Shown piece after piece: positions 6,310 through 13,621 of a DNA stretch of 33,946 nt. The notes under the pieces were generated by a model. That model did no database searches and had not been told where the DNA came from. It saw nothing but the letters and a program-made list of their open reading frames with translations. Made by a program: the position numbers and the translations under genes. The first letter of the stretch is position 1. Each line of letters starts with the position of its first letter. The DNA lies in the NCBI GenBank assembly GCA_036522835.1, contig DATDFB010000227.1, positions 1-33,946 of the forward strand, written 5' to 3'. The stretch comes from DATDFB01 sp036522835 (GTDB lineage Bacteria; Acidobacteriota; Thermoanaerobaculia; Gp7-AA8).

Positions 6310-6841
6310 GCGATTCCTCCAGCTTGCGCCGCAGCGCCTGTAGGGCGCGGTGGAGCTGACTCTTGACCGTGTTGACGCGCAGCCCGACGATGCGGCTGAT
6401 CTCGATCGGGCCGAGCTCTTCCTGGTAGCGGAGCAGGACGACGAGGCGCTGCATCTCCGGCAGCGCCGTGACCAGCTTGCGCAGCGTTCGCCCGAGGAGC
6501 GGATCGCGCGCGCGGTCGGCGGCGGCGAGCTCGGCGACGTCGTCGAGCGGCACGGCGCGCAGGCGCACGCGGCGCGCCTCGTCGATGCAGCGCCGCGTCG
6601 TCACCTGCCGCAGCCAGTGCACCAGGTGCGTCGGCGAGTCGATGCCGCCCAGGTGCCGGTAGAGCTGCAGGAAGATGTCCTGGGCAATGTCGGCGGCGCG
6701 GTCGCGGTCGTTGAAGAAGTGGAAGGCGATGGAGAACACCATCGCCTGGTGCGCGGCGACGAGCTCGCCGAAGGCGTCGTGATCTCCCGCGCGGGCCCGC
6801 TGCAGGGGATCATGCCGTTCGATCGCCGCCATTGCCGTCAT
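6299..6841 (-). CDS. RNA polymerase sigma factor, ECF type
   Basis: A 180-residue sigma-70 family factor with only regions 2 and 4. Region 2 (about 13-92) contains DHDAFGELVAAHQAMVFSIA, DIAQDIFLQLYRHL and the -10 recognition helix WLRQVTTRRCIDEAR. Region 4 (about 120-172) contains LPEMQRLVVLLRYQEELG, then IEISRIVGLRVNTVKSQLHR, a normal helix-turn-helix. The first of two possible starts (M1 or M4) was kept. It heads a four-gene operon whose other members are a membrane protein, a DUF4252 protein and another secreted protein, so it probably controls an envelope response and its own operon. No target promoter motif could be identified. Confidence 0.92.
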   Translation of the reverse strand: MTAMAAIERHDPLQRARAGDHDAFGELVAAHQAMVFSIAFHFFNDRDRAADIAQDIFLQLYRHLGGIDSPTHLVHWLRQVTTRRCIDEARRVRLRAVPLDDVAELAAADRARDPLLGRTLRKLVTALPEMQRLVVLLRYQEELGPIEISRIVGLRVNTVKSQLHRALQALRRKLEESHGQ

Positions 6842-6884
6842 GTCGACGGCTAATTACGCAGCCACGCGAAAACAGTTGGCATTG

Positions 6885-6944
6885 TGGAGTGCGGCGGCCA
6901 TGCCGCCGCTGTCAGAGCGCCGGCATGGCCGGCGCACTCCACAT
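6885..6944 (-). repeat. REP-like double palindrome, copy 2 (inverted)
   Basis: The exact reverse complement of 1009-1068, 60 of 60 bases. It lies between the start of the sigma operon and the end of the secreted protein gene at 6944-7747. Relative to that gene it has the same orientation as copy 1 has to the selenoprotein gene, starting at the last base of the stop codon (TAA followed by TGTGGAGTG). Confidence 0.9.
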
Positions 6945-7747
6945 TACCGCGCCTGGAAGCCCAACGACGACCAGCTATCCCCCGTCGTGTTGTCCACGCT
7001 CGATCCGTACGTCATCCACAGCGTCGGATTGATCTCGACGAGCGGCTGCACGAGGATCTGCAGCGCGGCCGCGGAGAGATTCGCGAGCGGGACCTGCACC
7101 ATCGAGCGGGCCGGCACTGTCACCATGGCCGTATTCGTCGGCGCGTTCGGGTCGTCCGTCGTCTGGACGATGTTGAACGAGCGGTCCACCGTGTCGAGGT
7201 TCACGATGCCGACGTTCGTCCTGTAGCGGGCGTCGATGCGCTGGCCGAGAATCGTGGCCCGGATCAGATTGATGTCGCTCGTGGCGATGGCCGGGAAGCT
7301 CTGCGACGTCGTGCCGTTCGTGCCCGGCTGCGGCGTCCAGACGCGCTCGGTCGCGTAGAGCAACGCGCCGGGATCGAAGTTGCCGTTCGCGTCGACGCCG
7401 GTGATCAAGAGCGCGCCGAGGCCGGACTGGCCGAGGATCGTGCCGACGAAGTCCTCGGAGATCAAACCGCTGCTCGGGCCGATCGTCAGGATCGTCGGCG
7501 CGCCGGCCGGCTGGCCGTTCGGCAGCCACGTGAACGCCACGCGCTGCGCGACCGTACGGTAGTTGAGCACCGTGATGTCGGAGTGGAAGAACGTCCCGTT
7601 CGCCCCTTGCGCGCTGCCGGACCCGGCGAAGAGGAGCTGCGGCGCCGGCGACGTCATCGTCGCATCGGACGAGATGGTGAATTGGCGTGGCTGGGCGAAG
7701 AGCGGGAGCGAGCAGAGCAGAAGAACTGGCAAGAGGAGCTTTTTCAT
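6944..7747 (-). CDS. Secreted protein of unknown function
   Basis: A 267-residue protein. The start at 7747 was chosen because the signal peptide begins there (MKKLLLPVLLLCSLPLFAQ); an upstream in-frame ATG at 7774 would put nine extra residues before it. The mature part is beta-rich and Thr/Asn/Ala-rich. It contains a FHSDITVLNYRTVAQRVAFTWLP strand pair, a RTNVGIVNLDTVDRSFNI segment and LVEINPTLWMTYGSSVDN near the end. Paired N-Y-R and R-T-N-V-G-I-V-N segments of this kind recur in secreted acidobacterial proteins and suggest a two-lobed beta-sandwich, but the fold is a guess. The stop codon directly meets REP copy 2. Upstream, GTTATTTGCAC lies just before the start and also occurs before the VWFA gene at 18382. 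Confidence 0.8.
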   Translation of the reverse strand: MKKLLLPVLLLCSLPLFAQPRQFTISSDATMTSPAPQLLFAGSGSAQGANGTFFHSDITVLNYRTVAQRVAFTWLPNGQPAGAPTILTIGPSSGLISEDFVGTILGQSGLGALLITGVDANGNFDPGALLYATERVWTPQPGTNGTTSQSFPAIATSDINLIRATILGQRIDARYRTNVGIVNLDTVDRSFNIVQTTDDPNAPTNTAMVTVPARSMVQVPLANLSAAALQILVQPLVEINPTLWMTYGSSVDNTTGDSWSSLGFQAR

Positions 7748-7786
7748 AACGTGCAAATAACCGTGCAAGGCCAATTCCCGACGCGT

Positions 7787-7792
7787 TACACT
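7787..7792 (+). promoter_or_regulatory. -10 box (TACACT) of the tautomerase gene
   Basis: A TANNNT box lies 8 bp before the ATG at 7801, with no Shine-Dalgarno site. This is consistent with a leaderless transcript. Confidence 0.45.
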
Positions 7793-7800
7793 GCGCCGCC

Positions 7801-8169
7801 ATGCCGTTCGTCAAGATCTTCACTCGCTGCAACGCCCACCCCGACACCGCCGCGCTCGGCGACGCCGTCCACGAGGCCCTCGTGGCGCAGGCGAACGTCC
7901 CGCGCGACGACCGTTTCCAGGTGTTTCTGCCGCTCGACAGAATCGTTGCCGATCCGACGTACGGCGGCGTGGAGCGCTCCGACGCGCTGGTCATCGTCGA
8001 GATCACCCTCAATGCCGGGCGCACCGTGGAGATCAAGAAGAACCTCTACGCCGACATCGCCCGGCGCCTCACGGCCCTCGGCGTCCGCAGTGACGATGTG
8101 ATGGTCTCGCTCGTCGAAGTGACCAAGGAGAACTGGTCGTTCGGCGGAGGCCGGGCGACCTACGCCTGA
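7801..8169 (+). CDS. Tautomerase family protein
   Basis: A 122-residue protein of the long 4-oxalocrotonate tautomerase-like class (Tautomerase_2 type). It starts MPFVKIF, so Pro would be N-terminal after Met removal, which is the catalytic base of this superfamily. Further family features are HEALVAQANVPRDDRFQVF, YGGVERSDALVIVEITLNAGR, VEIKKNLYADIARRL, and the ending VTKENWSFGGGRATYA. The length is normal for the two-fold fused beta-alpha-beta type. The physiological substrate cannot be deduced. The gene stands alone between a divergent secreted protein and bamA. Confidence 0.9.
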   Translation: MPFVKIFTRCNAHPDTAALGDAVHEALVAQANVPRDDRFQVFLPLDRIVADPTYGGVERSDALVIVEITLNAGRTVEIKKNLYADIARRLTALGVRSDDVMVSLVEVTKENWSFGGGRATYA

Positions 8170-8185
8170 AACTCCTGAGCTGGGC

Positions 8186-8191
8186 TAGAAT
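8186..8191 (+). promoter_or_regulatory. Possible -10 box (TAGAAT) for the bamA operon
   Basis: TAGAAT lies 70 bp before the bamA ATG, just after the tautomerase stop codon, followed by GCGCC as in other TANNNT boxes of this window. There is no good -35 box. It would give a 5' leader of about 60 nt. Confidence 0.35.
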
Positions 8192-8261
8192 GCGCCGCCG
8201 CCGTCCGCTGTTGAGGGCGCGCGTGACCGACCCTCGGGCTCGTTCGTCTCACCTCTAAACT

Positions 8262-10724
8262 ATGAACCGAATCTCGATTTTTCTCTTCGCGGCGTGGATG
8301 TTTGCCGCCACATCGCAGGCCCAGACTCCGCCGAGCGAGCCGCAGAAGCCGAAGCCGGGGACGATCATCGAGCAGCCGCAAAGCGGCCGCATCGTGGCCG
8401 CCCCGACGCCGCCTCCCGCCAGCACCGCGCTGGCCGGCCAGCGTATCGAGCGCTTCGAGGCTACGGGCAACACCAGCGTGGCCAGCGACACGATTCGCGT
8501 CTACCTCGGCATCAACCCCGGCGACCCATACGACCCGGCCGCCATCCAGCGCAACTTCCTCAACCTCTGGCAGACCGGTCTCTTCGACGACATCCGCATC
8601 GAAACCGACAAGGGCGATCACGGCGTCATCGTCCGCGCCGTGGTCAAGGAGCGGCCGCGCATCGCCTCGGTCGAGTTCCGCGGCAACAAAGAGCTCAACA
8701 ACGCCAAGATCAACGAGCAGCTCGAGCGCGACAAGATCGACCTCCACGTCGGCAACACCATCGAACAGACGCTCGTCCGCCGCGCCGCCGAGTCGATCAA
8801 GAAGGCCTATACCGAGAACGGCTACGAAGGCGTCAACGTCGACAGCGTCACCGAGGACACCTTCGAGCCGGGCGAGAAGCGCATCGTCTTCATCATCAAC
8901 GAAGGCATCAAGGCCACCGTCGCCTCCATCCAGTTCACCGGCAACCACCGCTTCTCCTCGCGCCGCCTGCGCCACCAGATGAAGGAAGTGAAGGAGAACG
9001 GCCTCATCTCCTGGATCCGCAAGAAGAACCTCTACGTCCCTTCGAAGCTCGACGAAGACCTGGAGCACGTGAAGAACTACTACCAGGACTTCGGCTACAT
9101 GAACGTCTCGTTCGGCGACCCGCAGATCATCCCCGTCAACAAGGGGAAGAAGCAGCGGGTGAAGATCGTGATCCCGGTGAAGGAAGGGACGGTCTACCGC
9201 CTCGGCGACGTCACCGTCACCGGCAACACGATCGTGAAGACCGAGACCTTCACCAAGGACTGGGGCATCAAGAAGGGCGACATCATCCACCGCAAGCCGA
9301 TCCAGGCCAAGATCGACAACGCCGGCGATCTCTACCGCGCCCTCGGCTACATCTACGCTTACGTCAATCCCGAGTACATCAACCACGACGGCGTCACCGA
9401 CGTGAAGATCACGGTCTACGAAGGCGACCAGTTCCGCCTCGGACGCCTCGAGTTCCAGGGCAACACCACCACGAAAGACAAGGTTCTCCGCCGCGAGATC
9501 TTCCTCCAGGAGGGAGGGATCATGGACATGGAGACCTTCAAGCAGTCGCTCTACAAGCTCGGGCAGCTCGGCTACTACAAAGTCACCGACAACCCCGACT
9601 TCAAGGTCAATCCGGACAAGAAGACCGTCGACGTGACGGTGAAGGGGAACGAGGAAGGGAAGAACGACGTCCAGTTCGGCGGCGGGTACTCCGAGGCCGT
9701 CGGATTCTTCGTGCAGACGCAGTTCTCGACGCGCAACTTCCTCGGCGAGGGGGAGAACCTCGGCCTCAGCTTCCAGCGCGGCAACCGCCAGAACTTCTTC
9801 TCCGCGTCGTACGCCGATCCGTGGTTCCTCGACACGCCGAACAGCCTCGGCATCTCGCTCTTCAACCGCTACACGAACCTGCCGGACTACATCGGCTATC
9901 AGGAGCGCTCCAAGGGCGGCTCGATCATCTACGGCTACCGCCTGCACCGCTTCGACAGCGTGTCGTTCTCCTACGGCCTCGAGCACGTGCGCAGCCACTA
10001 CGAGTCGAACGTCGCTCCCGACATCAACGGCAACGTGCCGATCTCCGACATCTCCGACTTCATCTTCACGCAGTCGACGATCGGCCCGGCGTACGCCTAC
10101 GACTCGCGCGACAACCCGTTCGACACGACGCGCGGCATGCGCTTCAACATCAGCGCGGCGTATTCGGGCGGGCCGATCGGCGGGACGATCCACGCCTTCC
10201 GTCCGACGATGGACTTCACGAAGTTCTTCAAGCTCTCGCGCAATACGTCGTTCAGCTTCAATACGAACCTCGGCGCGATCATCCCGCTGCGCCACGACTG
10301 CGCGAACACGCTCGACGAGCAGGTGGCCAAGAACATCGTCCTCTGCGTCCCGAAGGGACAGCGCTTCTTCGTCGGCGGCGAGTACTCCGTGCGCGGCTTC
10401 GAGTTCGGATCGCTCGGACCGACGGAGCTGGCCGCCGGCCAGAGCGTCATCGCCGGCGGCTACAAGCAGGCCATCTTCAACGGCGAGTACATCATCAAGC
10501 TCAACGATCCGCTGCGCCTCGTGTTCTTCGGCGACAGCGGCTGGGCTTGGGGCTACGGGCAGAAAGTTCGCCCCACGGATCTGCGCTACTCCACCGGCGC
10601 CGAGCTGCGCATTTTCCTCCCGGTGTTCCAGTTCCCGATCCGCTTCATCTACGCGATCAACCCGAAAAAAGAGCCGGGCGATCGTTTCCAATCGTTCACC
10701 TTCACCATTGGGAATACGTACTGA
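8262..10724 (+). CDS. bamA: Outer membrane protein assembly factor BamA
   Basis: An 820-residue Omp85 protein that inserts beta-barrels into the outer membrane. It has a signal peptide (MNRISIFLFAAWMFAATSQAQ), then a Pro-rich linker. Five POTRA domains follow over about residues 45-385, with repeated strands such as IERFEATGNTSVASDTIRVY, ASVEFRGNKELNNAKINEQL, ATVASIQFTGNHRFSSRRL, YRLGDVTVTGNTIVKTETF and FRLGRLEFQGNTTTKDKVL. The barrel runs from about 390 to 820, starts NDVQFGGGYSEAVGFFVQ, and includes the conserved loop-6 motif VRGF (GGEYSVRGFEFGS). The last residue is Tyr rather than the usual Phe in the C-terminal beta signal. It is the first gene of the bamA-ompH-lpxD-fabZ-lpxA block, the classical envelope biogenesis order. 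Confidence 0.97.
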   Translation: MNRISIFLFAAWMFAATSQAQTPPSEPQKPKPGTIIEQPQSGRIVAAPTPPPASTALAGQRIERFEATGNTSVASDTIRVYLGINPGDPYDPAAIQRNFLNLWQTGLFDDIRIETDKGDHGVIVRAVVKERPRIASVEFRGNKELNNAKINEQLERDKIDLHVGNTIEQTLVRRAAESIKKAYTENGYEGVNVDSVTEDTFEPGEKRIVFIINEGIKATVASIQFTGNHRFSSRRLRHQMKEVKENGLISWIRKKNLYVPSKLDEDLEHVKNYYQDFGYMNVSFGDPQIIPVNKGKKQRVKIVIPVKEGTVYRLGDVTVTGNTIVKTETFTKDWGIKKGDIIHRKPIQAKIDNAGDLYRALGYIYAYVNPEYINHDGVTDVKITVYEGDQFRLGRLEFQGNTTTKDKVLRREIFLQEGGIMDMETFKQSLYKLGQLGYYKVTDNPDFKVNPDKKTVDVTVKGNEEGKNDVQFGGGYSEAVGFFVQTQFSTRNFLGEGENLGLSFQRGNRQNFFSASYADPWFLDTPNSLGISLFNRYTNLPDYIGYQERSKGGSIIYGYRLHRFDSVSFSYGLEHVRSHYESNVAPDINGNVPISDISDFIFTQSTIGPAYAYDSRDNPFDTTRGMRFNISAAYSGGPIGGTIHAFRPTMDFTKFFKLSRNTSFSFNTNLGAIIPLRHDCANTLDEQVAKNIVLCVPKGQRFFVGGEYSVRGFEFGSLGPTELAAGQSVIAGGYKQAIFNGEYIIKLNDPLRLVFFGDSGWAWGYGQKVRPTDLRYSTGAELRIFLPVFQFPIRFIYAINPKKEPGDRFQSFTFTIGNTY

Positions 10725-10772
10725 CGACGCGCCGCTTTTGGCTCACGTCCAACCGCTACACAAGGAGAGATC

Positions 10773-11324
10773 ATGAAGAAGTTTTTCGTTTCGATGGCAG
10801 TGGCTGCCCTCGCGATTCCGGCGCTCGCGCAGAGCTCCGCGCCGGCGCGTGTGGCGGTGATCGATGTGAACAAGGTCCTTTCGACTTCGGCCGCCGGCAA
10901 GGCCGCCGCAGCGAGGCTCAAGCAGCTTCAGGAAGCGAAGCTGGCCCAGGGCCAGAAGATGGACGAGGAGATCAAGGCGCTCGACAACGAGATCAACACC
11001 AAGAAGATCTCCCTCAGCGAAGAGAAGCTCGCCGACATGCAGAAGCAGCTCTCCGACAAGAAGATCGCCATGCAGCGCTTCGCGCAGGATGCCGACCGCG
11101 AGCTCGGCGAGGCCCGCGACCGCGTGATGGCCGACCTCAACGGCAAGATCATGCCGGTGGTCGACAAGATCGGCAAGGAGATGGGCCTGGCGGCCATCTT
11201 CAACAAGTTCGAGTCGGGCCTGATCTACGCCTCCGACGCCATCGACATCACCGACACCGTGATCAAAGAGTTCAACGCAGCGCAGGGCACCGCCCCCGCC
11301 GCGACGCCGGCCAAGAAGCAGTAA
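10773..11324 (+). CDS. Periplasmic chaperone, Skp/OmpH family
   Basis: A 183-residue periplasmic chaperone that would hold unfolded outer-membrane proteins on their way to BamA. It has a signal peptide (MKKFFVSMAVAALAIPALAQ), then the head strand RVAVIDVNKVLSTSAAGKAA. A long charged coiled coil covers about residues 45-130 (KMDEEIKALDNEINTKKISL, EKLADMQKQLSDKKI). The C-terminal helix returns to the head domain (VDKIGKEMGLAAIFNKFESG, LIYASDAIDIT). A short Ala/Pro/Lys tail ends the protein. AAGGAGA gives a good ribosome-binding site 6 bp before the ATG. It lies 48 bp behind bamA, as in most diderm genomes. Confidence 0.93.
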   Translation: MKKFFVSMAVAALAIPALAQSSAPARVAVIDVNKVLSTSAAGKAAAARLKQLQEAKLAQGQKMDEEIKALDNEINTKKISLSEEKLADMQKQLSDKKIAMQRFAQDADRELGEARDRVMADLNGKIMPVVDKIGKEMGLAAIFNKFESGLIYASDAIDITDTVIKEFNAAQGTAPAATPAKKQ

Positions 11325-11328
11325 GTCA

Positions 11329-11334
11329 TACAAT
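11329..11334 (+). promoter_or_regulatory. Possible -10 box (TACAAT) before lpxD
   Basis: TACAAT overlaps the end of the ompH region and stands 12 bp before the lpxD ATG, which has no Shine-Dalgarno site. It would allow a separate leaderless or near-leaderless lpxD transcript inside the operon. Confidence 0.4.
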
Positions 11335-11346
11335 GCGCCCGCGCGC

Positions 11347-12339
11347 ATGCCGGCCGTTCCCATCCGTGAAATCGTTGCATTCGTCGGCGGGACCTATGAA
11401 GGTCCCGCCGATGTTGCTTTGCACGGCATCGCGCCGCTCTCCGAAGCCACGCCGGAGCAGTTGAGCTTCCTCGCCAATCCCAAGTACGCCGCGCAGGTGC
11501 CGGCCACGCGCGCCGGCGCCGTACTCGTGGCCGCGGATTACGACGGCGACGACGCGCGCCTCATCCGCGTGAAGAATCCGTATCTGGCCATGGCCAATGT
11601 CGCGGCGAAATGGTTTTCGTCGCGTCCGGCGCCGGCCGGCATCTCGCCTCTCGCCTCGATCGCGCCGACGGCGAAGCTCGGCCGCGACGTCGCCGTCGGA
11701 CCGTTCACGACCATCGGCGACGACGTTGCCATCGGCGACGGCGTGACAATCTATCAGAGCGTTTCGATCGAGCCCGGCTGCACGATCGGCGACGGCACGA
11801 CGATCTATCCGCTCGTTTCGATCTACGAGCGCACGACGATCGGCCGCCGCTGCATCCTCCACAGCGGCGTCGTCGTCGGCAGCGACGGCTACGGCTTCGC
11901 CACCGAAGGGGGACGGCATCACAAAGTGCCGCAGCTCGGACGCGTGCGCATCGAGGACGACGTCGAGATCGGCGCGAACACGACCATCGACCGCGGCACC
12001 CTCGGCGACACGGTCGTCGGCGAAGGGACGAAGGTCGACAACCTCGTCCAGATCGGCCACGGCGTGAAGATCGGCAAACACTGTCTCCTCGTCGCGCAGG
12101 TCGGCATCGCCGGATCGACCGAGCTCGGCGACGCCGTCGTCGTCGCCGGCCAATCGGGCTTCGCCGGACATTTGAAGATCGGCAACGGCGTTCAGGTCGC
12201 GGCGAAGAGCGCGGTGCTCGACGACGTTCCCGACGGGGCGAAGGTCATGGGCTCGCCGGCCATGCCGTTCCGCGACTTCGCCCGGCGCGAGGCGCTGCTC
12301 AAGCGGATGATGAAGAAGAAGGGAGGAGTGTCATCCTGA
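11347..12339 (+). CDS. lpxD: UDP-3-O-(3-hydroxyacyl)glucosamine N-acyltransferase LpxD
   Basis: A 330-residue enzyme of lipid A synthesis that adds the second hydroxyacyl chain from acyl-ACP. The N-terminal uridine-binding domain contains LSEATPEQLSFLANPKYA. A left-handed beta-helix of hexapeptide repeats follows from about residue 100 (IGDDVAIGDGVTIYQSV). The active-site region GSDGYGFATEGGRHHKVPQL carries the conserved His pair, then GANTTIDRGTLGDTVVGEGT and the C-terminal helices (FRDFARREALLKRMMKKKGG). The last residues and the TGA stop (12337-12339) are supplied by a dispersed repeat (12328-12394), so the original C-terminus may have been changed. The start ATG lacks a Shine-Dalgarno site. 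Confidence 0.95.
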   Translation: MPAVPIREIVAFVGGTYEGPADVALHGIAPLSEATPEQLSFLANPKYAAQVPATRAGAVLVAADYDGDDARLIRVKNPYLAMANVAAKWFSSRPAPAGISPLASIAPTAKLGRDVAVGPFTTIGDDVAIGDGVTIYQSVSIEPGCTIGDGTTIYPLVSIYERTTIGRRCILHSGVVVGSDGYGFATEGGRHHKVPQLGRVRIEDDVEIGANTTIDRGTLGDTVVGEGTKVDNLVQIGHGVKIGKHCLLVAQVGIAGSTELGDAVVVAGQSGFAGHLKIGNGVQVAAKSAVLDDVPDGAKVMGSPAMPFRDFARREALLKRMMKKKGGVSS

Positions 12340-12394
12340 GCGAAGCGAAGGACCCCCCGCCGCAGAGGATCCCTCGCTCAGCTCGGGATGACAC
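12328..12394. repeat. Dispersed palindromic repeat between lpxD and fabZ
   Basis: The ends GTGTCATCC (12328-12336) and GGATGACAC (12386-12394) are perfect inverted repeats. Inner arms TGAGCGAAGCGAAGGA and TCCCTCGCTCAGCTCG are partly complementary. It belongs to the same family as 6174-6235. It contributes the stop codon of lpxD and ends 10 bp before the fabZ start. Confidence 0.85.
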
Positions 12395-12404
12395 GAGCGT
12401 CACC

Positions 12405-12842
12405 ATGCTCACCATCACCGACATCCTCAAAATCCTGCCGCATCGCTACCCGATGCTGCTGGTCGACCGCGTGGTCGAGATCGACGACGGGAAGCGCATC
12501 GTCGGCATCAAGAACGTCACCGCGAACGAGCAGTTCTTCCAGGGCCACTTCCCCGGCGCGCCGGTGATGCCCGGCGTGCTGATCGTCGAGGCCATGGCCC
12601 AGTGCAGCGCCGTGCTGATTCTGCGCGACATCCCCGACCGCGACGAGAAGCTCTTCCTCTTCGGCGGCGTCGACAAGGCTCGCTTCCGCAAGCCGGTCAT
12701 TCCCGGCGATCAACTGCGGATGGAGTGCGAGGTCCTGCAGCGCCGCTCGAACACGGTGAAGGTGAAGGGCACCGCCACGGTCGACGGCAACGTCGTGGCC
12801 GAGGCGGAGATGCTCAGCATCATGGTGGAGAGGCCGAAGTAA
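12405..12842 (+). CDS. fabZ: 3-hydroxyacyl-ACP dehydratase FabZ
   Basis: A 145-residue hot-dog-fold dehydratase of fatty acid elongation that competes with LpxA/LpxD for hydroxyacyl-ACP. ILKILPHRYPMLLVDRVVE is the typical start, and the active-site His and Glu are in QGHFPGAPVMPGVLIVEAMA. GVDKARFRKPVIPGDQL and the terminal strand ending LSIMVERPK complete the fold. The start ATG 12405 fits the normal family length; a weak GAGCG precedes it, derived from the repeat directly upstream. The TAA stop overlaps the ATG of lpxA by one base (TAATG), so translation is coupled. Confidence 0.96.
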   Translation: MLTITDILKILPHRYPMLLVDRVVEIDDGKRIVGIKNVTANEQFFQGHFPGAPVMPGVLIVEAMAQCSAVLILRDIPDRDEKLFLFGGVDKARFRKPVIPGDQLRMECEVLQRRSNTVKVKGTATVDGNVVAEAEMLSIMVERPK

Positions 12843-13621
12843 TGGCGAACATCCACCCGACCGCGGTGGTCAGCCCGGACGCCGCCGTCGCTGCCGACGC
12901 CGAGATCAGCGAGTACGCAGTCGTCGGCCCGCACGTCACCATCGGCAGCGGCAGCGTCATCGGCCCGTTCACGCGCATCGAGGGCCCGGTCACCATCGGC
13001 GAGCGCAACGTCTTCTACGGCCACGTCTCCTGCGGCACGCCGCCGCAGGACTTGAAGTACAAGGGCGAGAAGACGGAGTTGACGATCGGCAACGACAACT
13101 TTTTTCGCGAGTTCTGCACGCTCAACCGCGGCACGTCCGGCGGCGGGGGGCACACCACGATCGGGTCGAGCAACTACTTCATGGCCTACTCGCACGTCGC
13201 GCACGACTGCCACATCGGCTCGAACACGATCTTCGCGAACAACGCCACGCTCGCCGGCCACGTCGAGGTCGGCGACTTCTCCACCATCGGCGCGTTCACG
13301 GCCGTGCACCAGTTCTGCCGCGTCGGCGAGCACGCCTTCATCGGCGGCGGCTCGATCTGCACGCAGGACGTGCTGCCGTTCGTCAAGACCGTCGGCAACC
13401 GACCGGCGAAAACATACGGCATCAACACGATCGGCTTGGAGCGCAAAGGCTTTCCGAAGGAGACGATCGAGGCGCTGCAGCGCGCCTACCGCATTCTCAT
13501 CCGCTCGCACCTGCGGCTCGAGGAGGCGCTGAAGCGTATCGAGACGGAGTTGTCGTACGTCGCGGAGGCGCAGTACCTGGCGGAGTTCGTGCGCGGATCG
13601 CAGCGGGGTTTCATCCGATGA
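12842..13621 (+). CDS. lpxA: UDP-N-acetylglucosamine acyltransferase LpxA
   Basis: A 259-residue enzyme catalysing the first step of lipid A synthesis. It has a left-handed beta-helix (IHPTAVVSPDAAVAADAEIS, YAVVGPHVTIGSGSVIGPFT), the loop GTPPQDLKYKGEKTELTIGN, and the catalytic His in YSHVAHDCHIGSNTIFAN. GGGSICTQDVLPFVKTVGNR, then NTIGLERKGFPKETIEAL, and the C-terminal helical domain complete it. Length is normal. Because a Gfo/Idh dehydrogenase overlaps its 3' end by 4 bp (ATGA), the real acceptor might be a 3-amino analogue of UDP-GlcNAc, as in the GnnA/GnnB systems. This is inference only. Confidence 0.95.
   Translation: MANIHPTAVVSPDAAVAADAEISEYAVVGPHVTIGSGSVIGPFTRIEGPVTIGERNVFYGHVSCGTPPQDLKYKGEKTELTIGNDNFFREFCTLNRGTSGGGGHTTIGSSNYFMAYSHVAHDCHIGSNTIFANNATLAGHVEVGDFSTIGAFTAVHQFCRVGEHAFIGGGSICTQDVLPFVKTVGNRPAKTYGINTIGLERKGFPKETIEALQRAYRILIRSHLRLEEALKRIETELSYVAEAQYLAEFVRGSQRGFIR

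Noticed and set aside
8160..10691. Very long open frame antisense to bamA (843 codons) and another long frame in the same strand
   Set aside because: Shadow frames caused by GC-rich codon use; composition is Arg/Val/Asp-rich nonsense, while bamA in the true frame has complete domains.
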